A stretch of DNA of 64,000 nucleotides from Deinococcus sp. QL22 (GCF_023370075.1 NZ_CP097150.1:310001-374000), one strand, 5' to 3'. Shown: positions 51,763 to 61,836, counted from the first letter of the stretch. A program made the numbers and translations. Notes: generated by a model from the sequence alone, not told the origin.

Positions 51763-52196
51763 TATTCCTCCCTTACTGCGCAGGTGTGCCCTGTACGCGT
51801 TGCCCTACTCTTTTCACGTATGCTGCCGTGACATGGTGCGGCCAGAAGTGTTGTTGACTTACGCTCAAAGTTTGGACGGAAGCATTGCTGGGCCCGATCG
51901 TCGACCTCTGCTACTGAGTGGCAAGGAAAGCATGCGATGGACCCATACGTTACGGTCGCAACACGATGCCATCTTGATCGGTGTCGGCACCTTGATCGCG
52001 GATGACCCACTGTTATCCGTGCGCTATGTCGAAGGCGACCATCCGCAGCCGGTGGTGCTTGACAGCCGTCTACGTTTCCCTGAGCAAGCAAGATTATGGC
52101 AGCACCCGTCGCACCGCCCTTGGATCGTGACGACGCCGTCCGCGTGCGCAGCAGCCCAGCGACGGCTTGAAGACGCGGGTGCACGAGTCATTCGGG

Positions 52197-53452
52197 TGAT
52201 ATTGCAATGCCTTCGTGGAGGATCAGTTCAGTGTGGCGCGGTGTTGCTCAAAGCGAGTCGGTGAGCGGTACCCCAAGCTAGAGTGACGACGCTCGCGGTT
52301 GTAAAACACCTCAATCCACTCAAAGACCAGATTACGTGTGTCAGCGCGGTTTCCTTGTGCTGTGTCGAGTTCCAGTTCCAGCTTGAGGGTGGCGAAGAAG
52401 CTCTCCATCGCCGCGTTGTCCCAGCAGTCTCCCTTTCGGCTCATACTTTGGAGCGCCTGGAGGCGCTCCAGTGCTTGTCGATACTCGCGACTCGCATATT
52501 GAATTCCCTGGTCCGAATGATGGAGCAATCCTTGTCCAGGACGCCGAATCTGCTGTGCCATGTCCAGCGCAGCGACGACCAACTCGGTCTGCAGGGTGGC
52601 CCGCATGGCCCAACCCACGATTTTGCGAGAGAACAGATCCATCACCACAGCGAGGTACATCCAGCCCTCAGCCACGGGTAAATAGGTAATATCCGTCACC
52701 CATTTCTGATTGGGTTGTTCGGCAACAAATTCGCGATTCAGTAGATTTTCGGCCACTGGGTGCGGGTGTTTTGAATTGGTGGTCACGCGAAATTTCCGCT
52801 TGCAGCGAGCCTTCAGTCCCGCTGCCTTCATCAGCCGAGTAATTCGTGCTCGGCTGACCTGTTTTCCCTCGTCCACGAGTGCGGCTTGGACACGAGGGGC
52901 ACCGTAGGTGCCCCTACTGACTTGATGAATGGTTCGAATGGCCTCGGTCAGAGCGACGTCTTCCACCCGATAGCAGTTTTTGGGCCTTCTCCACCACGCA
53001 AAATAGCCACTGACCCCGACACCGAGCGTCTTGCACAGCCGCTCAATGCTGTACTCATGCCGATGCTGCTCAATGAACCCGTAAATTAGTGGTCTTTGGC
53101 GAAGAAGGCCAGTGCTTTTTTCAGAATATCGCGTTCCTGACGGGTAATTTCCAGCTCTCGTTCTAGCTTCTTGAACCGCGCTTCCTGCTCACTCAACGCG
53201 GCGACGCCGCGTCCGGTGAATTGGGGGCGGCCCACCGCCCCTTGTTGCTCGTGATGCTGTTTCCAGCGTACGACTAAATACGGTGGAACACCCAAGTTGC
53301 GGGCGATCTCAGCGCAGCTTTTCTGGCTGCTGATCACCAGACGCACGGCTTCTTCTTTGAACTCGGCGGTGTAGTGGTTTTTACTGGCGGTCATGTCAGT
53401 CTCCATTGTCGGTCAGACTGAACTCCTCCTCCACAGAACCCTAGCAAGATCA
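52197..53452 (-). mobile_element. IS3-family insertion sequence
   Basis: The 1256-bp element has imperfect terminal repeats (TGATATTGC... and, at the right end, TGATCTTGC..., both continuing to TGGAGGA..AGTTCAGT) and is flanked by GGG on both sides, a 3-bp target duplication. It interrupts the RibD-like gene. Confidence 0.9.
52223..53406 (-). CDS. IS3-family transposase (OrfA and OrfB)
   Basis: OrfA (53406-53086) has the HTH and leucine-zipper: YTAEFKEEAVRLVISSQKSC and QEARFKKLERELEITRQERD. OrfB (about 53080-52223) has the rve DDE core: FVAEQPNQKWVTDITYLPVA, LLHHSDQGIQYASREYRQAL and CWDNAAMESFFATLKLELEL, then FYNRERRHSSLGYRSP. The two overlap in the usual -1 arrangement near AAAG at the OrfA end. 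Both look intact. Confidence 0.9.
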
Positions 53453-53740
53453 GGGTGAGTACCGACTCAATTGGTAGACCCGACGTGCACGCCTTGCTCG
53501 ACGCCCTATGGCACCGGAATGTCCGAAAACTGATGGTTGAGGGCGGGCAGAGCGTGCTCGTGTCATTCCTGCAAGCAGGCGTGGTCGACCGCCTCGCTGT
53601 AACGGTCGCACCCCGACTCGCCGCAGGAACAACAGCGTTGGGGGGCAATGGCGGAACCTGGCCGGAGTTACGGAACGTACGTACACGTATGTTGGGAACC
53701 GACATGATTGTAGAAGCAGATGTGCTCAGCTGAATGCGGC

Positions 53741-54517
53741 TCACGCGGGTTCCTGCGACGCCATCAAATCGGTAAGCCACGCTTGCGTTGTTCGTATCAG
53801 ATAAGCAGACGCTTCAGGACTGGCATACAGATGACCTGCGGCGCGCACCACGACTTGCCTCGAAACGAGTTCCGCCGTTAGCAGGGTTTCGATGGAGGCT
53901 ACGACGTCGGCGTCCTCTGAGCCGGAAAGAACGAGTATGGGCGGGCGAACGCGGGGCGCATTCCACGCCTGCGTTTCTCGTATGTAGGCATGCCCTAACC
54001 AATGACCCAGAAATGGCCGCACAAACGCACGAGATTGATAAGGATGGCGTTGCCAAGGTGGTATCGCGCACGGCTCGCCGGAAGCCTGCGCCGCTTGGAG
54101 AATTGGGCTCCACAGCACCACAGCGTCGGGATTGACCTCGTCTGCCGCCAGCAAGGCGCTGCGACAGCCATCGCTGAATCCGAGCAGGACTACAGGAAGC
54201 TTCGGGTGTTGCAGGCGAGCTCGAGAAACTACAGCCTGAAGGTCTTGAGCGCGGAATGTGGGCAGCGAGGTAAAGAACTCCCCATCGCTCAAGCCGCACC
54301 CTCGGTGATCGAACCGCCAAGTGACGAAACCTGCCTGTGACCACGTTCGCGCTGCAGTGACCAGAAGACGATGCGTATCCACACGTTCGCCGTTAAGGCC
54401 GTGCGAGATGACCAAAATTGCTCGAGCTTTCCGCTTGGACGGCTCGTGCCACACACCGCGCAAGGCGGACCCGTCAATCACTTCACTAAAGAAATGCTCT
54501 CCGGCGGGTCCGCTCAT
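53741..54517 (-). CDS. Alpha/beta hydrolase (lysophospholipase-like)
   Basis: The 258-residue hydrolase has ISHGLNGERVDTHRL near residue 38, WRFDHRGCGLSDGEF, the nucleophile elbow LLGFSDGCRSAL with Ser near 114, the acid in LSGSEDADVV and His in AAGHLYASPEA. It may release or trim a thioester or ester intermediate. It overlaps the upstream 348-residue gene by 4 bp, and another hydrolase of the cluster (62038) has similar style. Confidence 0.85.
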   Translation of the reverse strand: MSGPAGEHFFSEVIDGSALRGVWHEPSKRKARAILVISHGLNGERVDTHRLLVTAARTWSQAGFVTWRFDHRGCGLSDGEFFTSLPTFRAQDLQAVVSRARLQHPKLPVVLLGFSDGCRSALLAADEVNPDAVVLWSPILQAAQASGEPCAIPPWQRHPYQSRAFVRPFLGHWLGHAYIRETQAWNAPRVRPPILVLSGSEDADVVASIETLLTAELVSRQVVVRAAGHLYASPEASAYLIRTTQAWLTDLMASQEPA

Positions 54518-55560
54518 GCGCTGTGGTACCGCGCCAGCAAGTAAGCTCGGGCAGGAAGGTCAGGGGTGAAATGCGGACGTTGACGCAAGGCAGCTCGTAG
54601 ATCGTCCGGAGCCACTTGTGCAGGCATCTCGAGGCCACGGAGCACAGCACCCAGCGCGCGTTGGAAGCGGTCTTGCCAGATGTGACGGTATTCTTCCTCA
54701 GTCACCGCGAAGGAGAGCAACGACAAACTGCTGAGCAGCGTGACCCGTTGCGCTACCGCCCAGCCCGCTTCCCCCGCGGCGGCGTCAACCCGCTGCAATT
54801 GTTCGTGATAGCGGCGCTTGGCAAGACGTCGCGTGCTCAGCAGCTCCCGAATGCTGTTTCGCAGATCGTTTGGCTCTTGACCGCTACTCAGCTCAACCGC
54901 CTCAATCCGAACCACGTCTGGATTTTCAAGTGGGTGTCTGAGCACGCTGTCGGTTCTTGGGTCGAGGTAAGCATGATTGGCGATGAATGCGTACACGTCC
55001 TGCTCGGTTAATCCGATTCGAAGGTACCGTTCTGCCAATCGCAGCTTGGCGACTCGAAGTCTTATGCGGTGCGGCGTAACTTCCGAGTAAGCGAAGTCGT
55101 CGCGTTTGACCGGGGTTTCGGTGGGAAGTGTAGCGAGCTGCTGCTCGTACCACTCTAGAGGCAGCACCCCGTTGAATTCATTCAGGCTGAGCGCGTGGAC
55201 ATAAGCTGACCAGGCGCGGTCGAAGACTGCAGGGGTAACTTCGGCACGCGCCACAGCACGCTCGAAGCAGAGTACTTCCCGCGTAAAATCACGCAGCAAG
55301 GACCAAGCGAGGTGGCGCAGGCGGGTATTGAAGGCCGAGTCGGATCGCACGCGTTGCCGTAACGATCCGTGAACGCGCATGAATTGGTCTTTGGACAACC
55401 GCAAGCGCGAAAAGCTAAGGGGCACGCCGTATGGTTGCTGCTCGTCAAGGAGCACTTGCGGGACGGCATTCAAGCCAGCTTGATACAGGTCGTACATCAC
55501 CCGAGTGCCGAAAGTACCTTCCTCGGCGATGACGGTGTCACCTTCAATGCGCCAACTCAT
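54514..55560 (-). CDS. Cluster protein of unknown family, 348 aa
   Basis: GGAGG 6 nt upstream marks ATG 55560. The protein opens MSWRIEGDTVIAEEGTFGTR and is mostly helical (LRHLAWSLLRDFTREVLCFE; VAKLRLAERYLRIGLTEQDV; RRYHEQLQRVDAAAG). It overlaps the PEP-synthase-like gene by 17 bp. Several such proteins could be partners of dikinase-like enzymes, but I cannot name a family. Confidence 0.6.
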   Translation of the reverse strand: MSWRIEGDTVIAEEGTFGTRVMYDLYQAGLNAVPQVLLDEQQPYGVPLSFSRLRLSKDQFMRVHGSLRQRVRSDSAFNTRLRHLAWSLLRDFTREVLCFERAVARAEVTPAVFDRAWSAYVHALSLNEFNGVLPLEWYEQQLATLPTETPVKRDDFAYSEVTPHRIRLRVAKLRLAERYLRIGLTEQDVYAFIANHAYLDPRTDSVLRHPLENPDVVRIEAVELSSGQEPNDLRNSIRELLSTRRLAKRRYHEQLQRVDAAAGEAGWAVAQRVTLLSSLSLLSFAVTEEEYRHIWQDRFQRALGAVLRGLEMPAQVAPDDLRAALRQRPHFTPDLPARAYLLARYHSA

Positions 55561-57181
55561 AACGCGCCTCCGTTTGCTGTGTACGTGCTGCATGGACGAG
55601 ACCGATGGCGACGTTTTTGACTTGCAGGTCAGACAAATCGTTGATGTACTCCTCCACCCCGTTGTCATTAAGATCAGTCGCGGAGTGCAGCAAGTCGCGG
55701 AGTGCGGCGAGCTGAACAGCGCGACGTTCAGGCCGGGCATTGACTTCGTCGACTGCGGTAAGTAGCCAAGGAAGCAGCAATGTCGATGACCGCTTGGTTG
55801 ATGCTGGAGCGGTGGCCGCCTGAGGTGCGCCCGTACTGCCTTCCTGAATGCGCCCTGAGTCGCCACTAATCGAGTACATCCGCCCTTCAGCAAGCAAGCC
55901 AAAGGGAACACCGCCGACGCACGGAATGCCCCACTCCCGCGCGATGATGGCGCAATGACTGAGCGGCGTGGCGTCGGCGATGACCAAAGCGGAGGCACGA
56001 TTTAAGGCACTGAGATAGGAGTCATGAATCCAATCAGTGACCAAAATGTCTCCAGGACGCAGGCGCTCGAGGTCTTCGTCACTGCGTATGACACGCGCAA
56101 TACCGCTGCCAACTCCTGGTGAAACGCTCAATCCTCGAAAGACGTCATGTAACGTATCCTCGCTTGTGGCTATGTTCTCCATTGCCATCGCCACGGTGAC
56201 AGGCCGGGCTTGCAACACGTGCAGGCGCCCTTTCATGTCCACACACCATTCGAAGTCCACAGAATCCTGCCTGAGCACGTCGTGGGCGACGCGGTATAAT
56301 TCCCCAATTAGCGCCTGCAGGGCGACGGGCGTTAAAGCGGGTTCGTTTATGGCAGGTTGCGCGCCATGCAATTGGCAGTGCAGCACAGCGTTTCGCGCGT
56401 CGACTCCTTGTACGGTAATGCCGAGGAAGGTGTCGTTGACCCAAGGCCAAAGGGTTTGCCGACCTTCGGGGTAAACCCACGGGTGCGTGTTTGCCAATCG
56501 GCAGTGTGTCTTCGCGGCCACTTGGACGACTGGGGGTTCTCCTCGTCCAGAAACTCGAATCGTGTCGCTTGGCACGCGACCACTCACTACGCCTTCGCAA
56601 AGCCCGTAGGCCATCGTCGCCATAAGTTGATGCCCTTGCACGAAAGCGACACCAGAGACGGCGGATTCTACTAAAGGCTGGACAAGCAAAGCCATGCGCG
56701 GCAGGGTTCCACCGACGCGACTGACGTACGATACAGCCCGTACGCCGAAGGCGCTGCTCCAGCACTCCCGCACCGCAGCGAGAAACTCGCCGAACGTGCG
56801 AACGTTCACGCTGGACAGGAAGATACCAGCATAACTGGCGTGCTCACCATCCTCACTGACAGCGCTAGATCGCACCACGACAGAACCTTCGAATTGTTCG
56901 AACACCCTGCGGAGTGCGTGGAGGGTATCGTCTGGCCATATGGCCTCGTGTAGCGCTTCACGGACGGCAGCGCAGGCGGCTGCGTCGCCGCGTCGAGCGC
57001 TGTCGACGGGCGCGGCGACGCTAGTCAGGAACGCATCAAGAGCCTCGGTGGTGAGCACCATGCCGTCAAGCGTTTGGACGCCCGCTTGCAACAGTCGGGC
57101 GAGTGTTGCCGCCTTGCCGCCGCAGATTGATATGTCGAGGGCTTCATTCAATACAAGGGTTCGAAACGCGGGTAGAAGCAT
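55544..57181 (-). CDS. PEP-synthase-like (ATP-grasp plus phosphohistidine domain) enzyme
   Basis: The 545-residue protein has the N-terminal PPDK/PEP-synthase nucleotide-binding domain (GGKAATLARLLQAGVQTLDG; VVVRSSAVSEDGEHASYAGI; DFEWCVDMKGRLHVLQARPV) and the mobile His domain with ATPLSHCAIIAREWGIPCVG near residues 425-445, His being the phosphoryl carrier. It lacks the C-terminal PEP/pyruvate barrel, like rifampin phosphotransferase-type enzymes. It may phosphorylate a cluster intermediate. GGAGA precedes ATG 57181. Confidence 0.85.
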   Translation of the reverse strand: MLLPAFRTLVLNEALDISICGGKAATLARLLQAGVQTLDGMVLTTEALDAFLTSVAAPVDSARRGDAAACAAVREALHEAIWPDDTLHALRRVFEQFEGSVVVRSSAVSEDGEHASYAGIFLSSVNVRTFGEFLAAVRECWSSAFGVRAVSYVSRVGGTLPRMALLVQPLVESAVSGVAFVQGHQLMATMAYGLCEGVVSGRVPSDTIRVSGRGEPPVVQVAAKTHCRLANTHPWVYPEGRQTLWPWVNDTFLGITVQGVDARNAVLHCQLHGAQPAINEPALTPVALQALIGELYRVAHDVLRQDSVDFEWCVDMKGRLHVLQARPVTVAMAMENIATSEDTLHDVFRGLSVSPGVGSGIARVIRSDEDLERLRPGDILVTDWIHDSYLSALNRASALVIADATPLSHCAIIAREWGIPCVGGVPFGLLAEGRMYSISGDSGRIQEGSTGAPQAATAPASTKRSSTLLLPWLLTAVDEVNARPERRAVQLAALRDLLHSATDLNDNGVEEYINDLSDLQVKNVAIGLVHAARTQQTEARYELAH

Positions 57182-57191
57182 ATCTCTCCTT

Positions 57192-57983
57192 TTACGACCC
57201 GGTACCTTGATACCGCCGCAGGCCAGCGTGCCAAACGAGCAGCGATATACTTAGGGAAACTAGGCCAATGCACGGGCCGCTCAATGCCATCCACCAAGGC
57301 AGCTCAGTTGAACGACCGACGATGAACTGCACGGGAACGTAGGCGACAAAGGCGACGGGAAGGACGGTGAAGAGCACAGTTCGAACGGCAACGCCGTAAA
57401 TATCCAAGGGATACCACAACAGTTGGCGTGTGCCTTTTCGAGTGATCTCGTAAATGCTGTTTGAATCGAAAGTCCAAAACGCGAATGCTGCCGAGAGCAC
57501 CGTGAAGCTACTGAAAATCAACGCTCCTCCAAGAATGCCGGTGAGGAAGATTGCGACGTTCACCCACGTCCACAGTTCTAGGGTTTCGTGCAATGTGAAC
57601 GCCAGCGCCGCGATGCAGAACAATGGCATCGCGATAGCATCTACAGAGATTTGCCCGATCAATTGCAGCAACGGATGCATCGGCTTAAGCAGCTTGAGGT
57701 CAAGGCCGCCGTCCACGAGCTCGCGGTCGAAATTTCGGAGATTGGACACGAAGACGACCTCAAGGGCGGAAGCCAGCAGGGTGCCCACGTACAAAACCGT
57801 CAGCTGTGCCGGCGTCCAGCCGTGAATCGCGCCAACCTTCTGTCCAAGGAAGTACACCAAGGAGAACTCTGCGGCAAACATTAGCAGTGTGGACATCACG
57901 GACAGCGTGAACGTCACCTTGTATTGCCTGCGGGCGCGAACGCTCATGCTCATCAATGACAATAGTGTTGTGACGGGACGCAC
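57192..57983 (-). CDS. ABC-2 type exporter permease A
   Basis: The 263-residue protein has six membrane segments (VMSTLLMFAAEFSLVYFLG; LTVLYVGTLLASALEVVFV; ALIFSSFTVLSAAFAFWTF; GVAVRTVLFTVLPVAFVAYV) and the pattern RELVDGGLDLKLLKPMHPLL of COG3694-like permeases. The GTG start at 57983 lies behind GGAGG, just after the stop of permease B. With the partner permease and ATPase it forms a heteromeric exporter, probably for the cluster product. Confidence 0.85.
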   Translation of the reverse strand: MRPVTTLLSLMSMSVRARRQYKVTFTLSVMSTLLMFAAEFSLVYFLGQKVGAIHGWTPAQLTVLYVGTLLASALEVVFVSNLRNFDRELVDGGLDLKLLKPMHPLLQLIGQISVDAIAMPLFCIAALAFTLHETLELWTWVNVAIFLTGILGGALIFSSFTVLSAAFAFWTFDSNSIYEITRKGTRQLLWYPLDIYGVAVRTVLFTVLPVAFVAYVPVQFIVGRSTELPWWMALSGPCIGLVSLSISLLVWHAGLRRYQGTGS

Positions 57984-57984
57984 G

Positions 57985-58818
57985 TCAGCCTCCCTGCATA
58001 AACACGCGGCGTACTGCGGCACGGTGTAGGGTCATCGTTAGCATGACCAACGACACCAACCAAACTCCGGCACGCACCAGGAGGCCCAAGTAGTCTTGAG
58101 GTGAAATCAGGCCGGTGAGCACCGCGACTGGATCGTTGAAGACCAAGCGAGTGGGCGTGAACAGTGAAACCGTACGCATCCAGTCAGGCAGCAGAACCAG
58201 CGGCACGAATTGCCCGCTGAATACCGTGAAGATGGCTTCAAAGAAGTACCGAACGTGCCGTCCTTGGAACACCCAAAAGCAGAGATAGCCCACGATCAAG
58301 TCGAGTAGCAAGGCGACGATGATCGCCACCACCAGCAACAGCGCAAACATCCCCCACACCTTTGGGTCACGAGGCAGTGCAACCCGATCGATGAATACCG
58401 GTGTGACGGCGAGCAATGGGACGGCGCGCAGCACGAACGAAGCAAGTGATGTGCCCAGCGAGGTCGCCACACTGGACGCGGCAAACGACAGAGGGCGGAT
58501 GAGGCGCTGTCCAATATCGCCGGACGCTATATCACGTTCAATCAAACGCGAGATGACGTCACTCGAAATGCACAGACCGAGCACAGCGGTGACGAGAGAG
58601 TACGTTACAAGGCTTTCGAGATTCACATCTGGCGCGGCACCTGCTGCCTTCACAGCGCGCCACACGTACACAAAAGCATACAAGGTCAGGATTGGCTGAA
58701 TCATCTCCAGCAGAACTTTTCCACGATAGGCGAGCCGCATCCGCCAGGCAATACGCACCAAGTAAACAAAAGCAGATATCCATGCCCGACCGGGTGCAAT
58801 TAAGGGGTGCGCGGTCAT
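57985..58818 (-). CDS. ABC-2 type exporter permease B
   Basis: The 277-residue protein has about six membrane segments (LEMIQPILTLYAFVYVW; LVTYSLVTAVLGLCI; FALLLVVAIIVALLLDLIVG) and RDIASGDIGQRLIRPLSFAA, typical of the COG4587-like partner of permease A. Its ATG overlaps the ATPase stop by 4 bp. Membrane partner in the same exporter. Confidence 0.87.
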   Translation of the reverse strand: MTAHPLIAPGRAWISAFVYLVRIAWRMRLAYRGKVLLEMIQPILTLYAFVYVWRAVKAAGAAPDVNLESLVTYSLVTAVLGLCISSDVISRLIERDIASGDIGQRLIRPLSFAASSVATSLGTSLASFVLRAVPLLAVTPVFIDRVALPRDPKVWGMFALLLVVAIIVALLLDLIVGYLCFWVFQGRHVRYFFEAIFTVFSGQFVPLVLLPDWMRTVSLFTPTRLVFNDPVAVLTGLISPQDYLGLLVRAGVWLVSLVMLTMTLHRAAVRRVFMQGG

Positions 58819-59813
58819 GCTGGTGTCGGCTCCACTACCTCACCGGCGTAAATGCGGCTAATGAGTTCGTCAATGTCCGGTCTTACAATGGAGATATCCG
58901 CCACCGAGTAGTTCACTGCGACTTGCGCAATCAAGTCGGCAAGAACGACGTCGCTACTGGCTGTGTGGAGTGCAAATCGGGTAGGCGACAACGCGACGAC
59001 ACGCGCTCCGCGCACGTACAGCATCTCAAGCGGCTCGCGAAGCTCGACCTCAACGTGCTGTCGTGCATCCAACCGCCGTAAACGAGCAAGCGTGCCGTCG
59101 AACGTGGGCGTGCCGCGGTCAAGGATGAGTACGCGTTGTGCAATGCGCTCCATGTCTGCCAAGTTGTGCGTGGTCAGCAACACGGTGACGCCCCAGGCTT
59201 CATTGATTTGACGAACAAAGTCAATGATTTTGCGCTTAGCGAGCACATCAATTCCAATGGTTGGTTCGTCGAGGAAGAGAACCTCCGGTTCGTGAAGTAG
59301 TGCGACGGCAAGTTCACAGCGCATGCGTTGGCCCAAGCTTAGCTGACGAACTGGGCGATCCAGAAACTCCTGTAGATCCAGTAAGTCCGATAGCGTGCGC
59401 AGCATTCTGGTATATTGATGAGGTTGCACGCCGTACATCCGGCGGTACAGTTCGAGCGATTCGATGGCAGGCAAATCCCAGAACAACTGGCTGCGTTGCC
59501 CCATAACTATGCCGAAGCGATACGCGTTCCGGCTTCGCTCCCGAGTGGGATCCTTGCCGAATACGCGCACCGTACCTGCGGTGGGCCGCAAGATGCCGGT
59601 AACCAATTTGATGGTCGTCGATTTTCCAGCTCCGTTCGCGCCGATCAGGCCGAGGATCTCGCCTTGCTGGAGCTGTAAGTTGAGCAAGTTCAACGCGACT
59701 GTGTGATCCTGCACAGGGCGGGGAGTACGACGGAATAGGCTAGTCAGACCGCTATTTCCACGCACCGGGTATGTTTTAGTGAGGTTGTGCGTCTCGATCA
59801 ACCAGTCGCTCAT
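58815..59813 (-). CDS. ABC exporter ATPase
   Basis: The 332-residue ATPase has Walker A GANGAGKST near residues 58-66, Q-loop VMGQRSQ, signature LSLGQRMRCELAVALLH near 158, Walker B VLFLDEPT and the H-loop TTHNL. The C-terminal about 100 residues are the extension seen in COG4586-type ATPases. AAAGGG precedes ATG 59813. It energises the two ABC-2 permeases encoded next to it. Confidence 0.95.
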   Translation of the reverse strand: MSDWLIETHNLTKTYPVRGNSGLTSLFRRTPRPVQDHTVALNLLNLQLQQGEILGLIGANGAGKSTTIKLVTGILRPTAGTVRVFGKDPTRERSRNAYRFGIVMGQRSQLFWDLPAIESLELYRRMYGVQPHQYTRMLRTLSDLLDLQEFLDRPVRQLSLGQRMRCELAVALLHEPEVLFLDEPTIGIDVLAKRKIIDFVRQINEAWGVTVLLTTHNLADMERIAQRVLILDRGTPTFDGTLARLRRLDARQHVEVELREPLEMLYVRGARVVALSPTRFALHTASSDVVLADLIAQVAVNYSVADISIVRPDIDELISRIYAGEVVEPTPA

Positions 59814-59871
59814 AACAACCCTTTCGTCAACACAACTGCGGCGCGGTCATCTTGTTCAGGTGACATATGAA

Positions 59872-60138
59872 CTAGGCCTTCGTAAAATCGGCGATTGTGT
59901 CGTTGCGCGAGATGAGATTGAGCAGGTCGCCGAAGGATCGAATAGCATCTGCGGTCAGCATTTCGTCGGGCACCGTCACATTGAAGTCTTGCTCAATCTC
60001 AACAATTAGCTCAATAAAATTCAACGAGGTGAGCCCGAGGTCATCTTGCAGCAGACTGTCATCATGAATGCTTTGCGTACGTTGGGTGACGCGGTCGATG
60101 ATCGTGACAAGCTGGGCGCGTTGTTCAGGCGTAATCAT
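59872..60138 (-). CDS. Acyl carrier protein
   Basis: The 88-residue protein has the carrier-protein fold with DDLGLTSLNFIELIVEIEQD; Ser38 in GLTSL is the expected phosphopantetheine site. AAAGGAG precedes ATG 60138. It overlaps the nucleotidyltransferase-like gene by 14 bp. It implies that an acyl or aminoacyl intermediate is carried in this pathway, probably loaded by the AMP-ligase at the right edge (inference). Confidence 0.9.
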   Translation of the reverse strand: MITPEQRAQLVTIIDRVTQRTQSIHDDSLLQDDLGLTSLNFIELIVEIEQDFNVTVPDEMLTADAIRSFGDLLNLISRNDTIADFTKA

Positions 60139-61213
60139 TGGTGTTCTCCTTTGGTTGAGTCTGGCCTGTGGGAAACAAGAAAGCGTAGAACTCTTCGCTG
60201 CCTGCTCGGGGTGGTTTTCCGTTATGAACGGTCGCTTCGAGTTTGATGAGACGCTGATGCAGTATTTCGTCGCAATACAACTCCACAACCCCCTGCAAGG
60301 CGTAGCGGAGGGCGTGCGTCAATTGCAGTTGGCTTGCTCGTGCCACAGCTTGCGGCCACGCTTGACCCGAGTCAGAAGCGAACTCTGTCAGTAGCAGTTC
60401 ACGAACGTCGCAAAACTTCACTAGGTTGAGCCGAGAATACACTTCATCGGACGCGTCGGCGCAGGCTTCCTTGTATAAATGTGCGCAGATATGGATCAAG
60501 GTGTCTGCGCTTGAAAGCATCGGCGCGTCGAAGTCGCCCAACCGAATGTGATGCGTCTCTCGTAGCATCATTTCGGCTGCGTTTATATTTCGGTGCACGG
60601 GGTCGACGTCGAACGCAAAGTCAAGGTTTGCGAATTCCAAGTAGGGGTCTTCTATCACGCGAACTAGGGGATGTGCATTTCCTCGAAAGCGCTTGTACAT
60701 AATGTCTTCTGTACGCGTTACTGGTTGGACGGTGCCATGGCGGTCGTCGAACTGCCCCATTTCATAGCCGATGCTGCGTGCCGCCTCAATCGCACGTGAC
60801 AAGTCTTCAGCGCGCACGAGCACGTCAAGGTCGGTCGCGGGTCAGAGTGCATAGTCGCGGTAAATGCACGGCGTGAGGTAGGCGTCTTTCAAGGGACTGA
60901 ATGGTATCTGTGCGCTTTCGAGCACATGCACCACTGAACGCCATTCTTGAAATAGCGCTTGGTTGCGCGCCGCGTTTCCGAGCAGAGTGAAGCGCAGGAG
61001 CCGACGAATGACACCGGGCACTTCGGCCACTTGGAAGTGTGTGAGATGGTGAGCGACAAGTGGCAACACTTTATTGAAGGTCGCACAGGCAATCACCACT
61101 CCCCAATCCAACTTACCTCTCACAATGGTGGAGAGCGCGTCGTGCTCTGCGGTTGTCAACGTAACGCGGCTGCACAGCAACACTAAGCGGTATTCGTCCC
61201 TTAATCGGGTCAT
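60125..61213 (-). pseudogene. Nucleotidyltransferase-like protein, in-frame TGA
   Basis: The frame resembles the NTP_transf_5 group: PLVAHHLTHFQVAEVPGVIR, then FSPLKDAYLTPCIYRDYAL, a TGA at 60844-60842, then PATDLDVLVRAEDLSRAIEA in the same frame and helical C-terminal LIHICAHLYKEACA. Family members read RDY..R.ATDLDVLV here, so CGA to TGA is the likely change. Without it the protein has 362 residues. The break is precisely before the D-x-D catalytic motif. Confidence 0.75.
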
Positions 61214-61836
61214 TCGTTTTCCACCGTAACCAAGTCATCTTTGCCGGTCACGTTTCGGAGCGTATGGCCGAGCAAGTCCCGCTTGGTGGTGAGGTACGAG
61301 CGATTGAACGGATTCTCCACACCTTCAATAGAAATCCGTTCAGTAACTGCTAAACCAGCTGCTTCGCACGCGGCGATCTTGTCTGGATTGTTGGTGAGTA
61401 GTCTGATTGAGCGCACCCCAAAATTCTTCAAGACGCGTGTCGCAAGCTCATAACTTCTTGCATCAACGGGTAACCCAAGTTGTTGATTGGCTTGCACCGT
61501 GTCCAAGCCTTCCTCCTGCAACGCGTAGGCAAGGATTTTGTGGTACAGCCCGATTCCTCGACCTTCTTGTCGAAGGTAAAACACGTAGCCATGACCGGCC
61601 TCTTTGATGGCTTGCATTGATGCGAGCAGCTGGTCGCGGCAGTCACATCGAAGCGAGCCGAACACGTCACCCGTTAGGCACTCAGAGTGCAAACGAACCA
61701 AGACGTTTTCCTCTCCAGGTGTACCGCAGGTTAGCACCACCAGCTGTTCATCTTGAGCCTCGATAACTTCAATACGGAAATCACCAAACTGCGACGGAAG
61801 TTGCGCTCGGGCAGCGCGGTATGCGAATTGTGTCAT
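61210..61836 (-). CDS. ribA: GTP cyclohydrolase II
   Basis: The 208-residue enzyme has the zinc site LTGDVFGSLRCDCRDQL near residues 56-72, YLRQEGRGIGLYHKILAYAL with the catalytic Arg/Glu, LGLPVDARSYELATRVLKNF and IRLLTNNPDKI. It opens GTP to the diamino-pyrimidine that starts riboflavin and azapteridine-type pathways. The start at 61836 is chosen from the fold; the frame extends to 61902. Its placement with a RibD-like reductase inside a cluster suggests a specialised pyrimidine pathway. Last codon overlaps the next ATG by 4 bp. Confidence 0.93.
   Translation of the reverse strand: MTQFAYRAARAQLPSQFGDFRIEVIEAQDEQLVVLTCGTPGEENVLVRLHSECLTGDVFGSLRCDCRDQLLASMQAIKEAGHGYVFYLRQEGRGIGLYHKILAYALQEEGLDTVQANQQLGLPVDARSYELATRVLKNFGVRSIRLLTNNPDKIAACEAAGLAVTERISIEGVENPFNRSYLTTKRDLLGHTLRNVTGKDDLVTVENE

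Larger units (their letters stand above)
51833..53733 (+). pseudogene. RibD C-terminal-like pyrimidine reductase, split by IS3
   Basis: The two halves, MVRPEVLLTYAQSLDGSIAG ... GVGTLIADDPLLSVR (51833-52196) and STDSIGRPDVHALLDALW ... KLMVEGGQSVLVSFLQAG (53456-53733), join perfectly when the IS3 element and one GGG copy are removed, giving 214 codons. The family reduces the ribosylamino-pyrimidine made after GTP cyclohydrolase II. TATGCT lies 8 nt before ATG, suggesting a leaderless message. The interruption should block this step unless another reductase substitutes. Confidence 0.85.
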
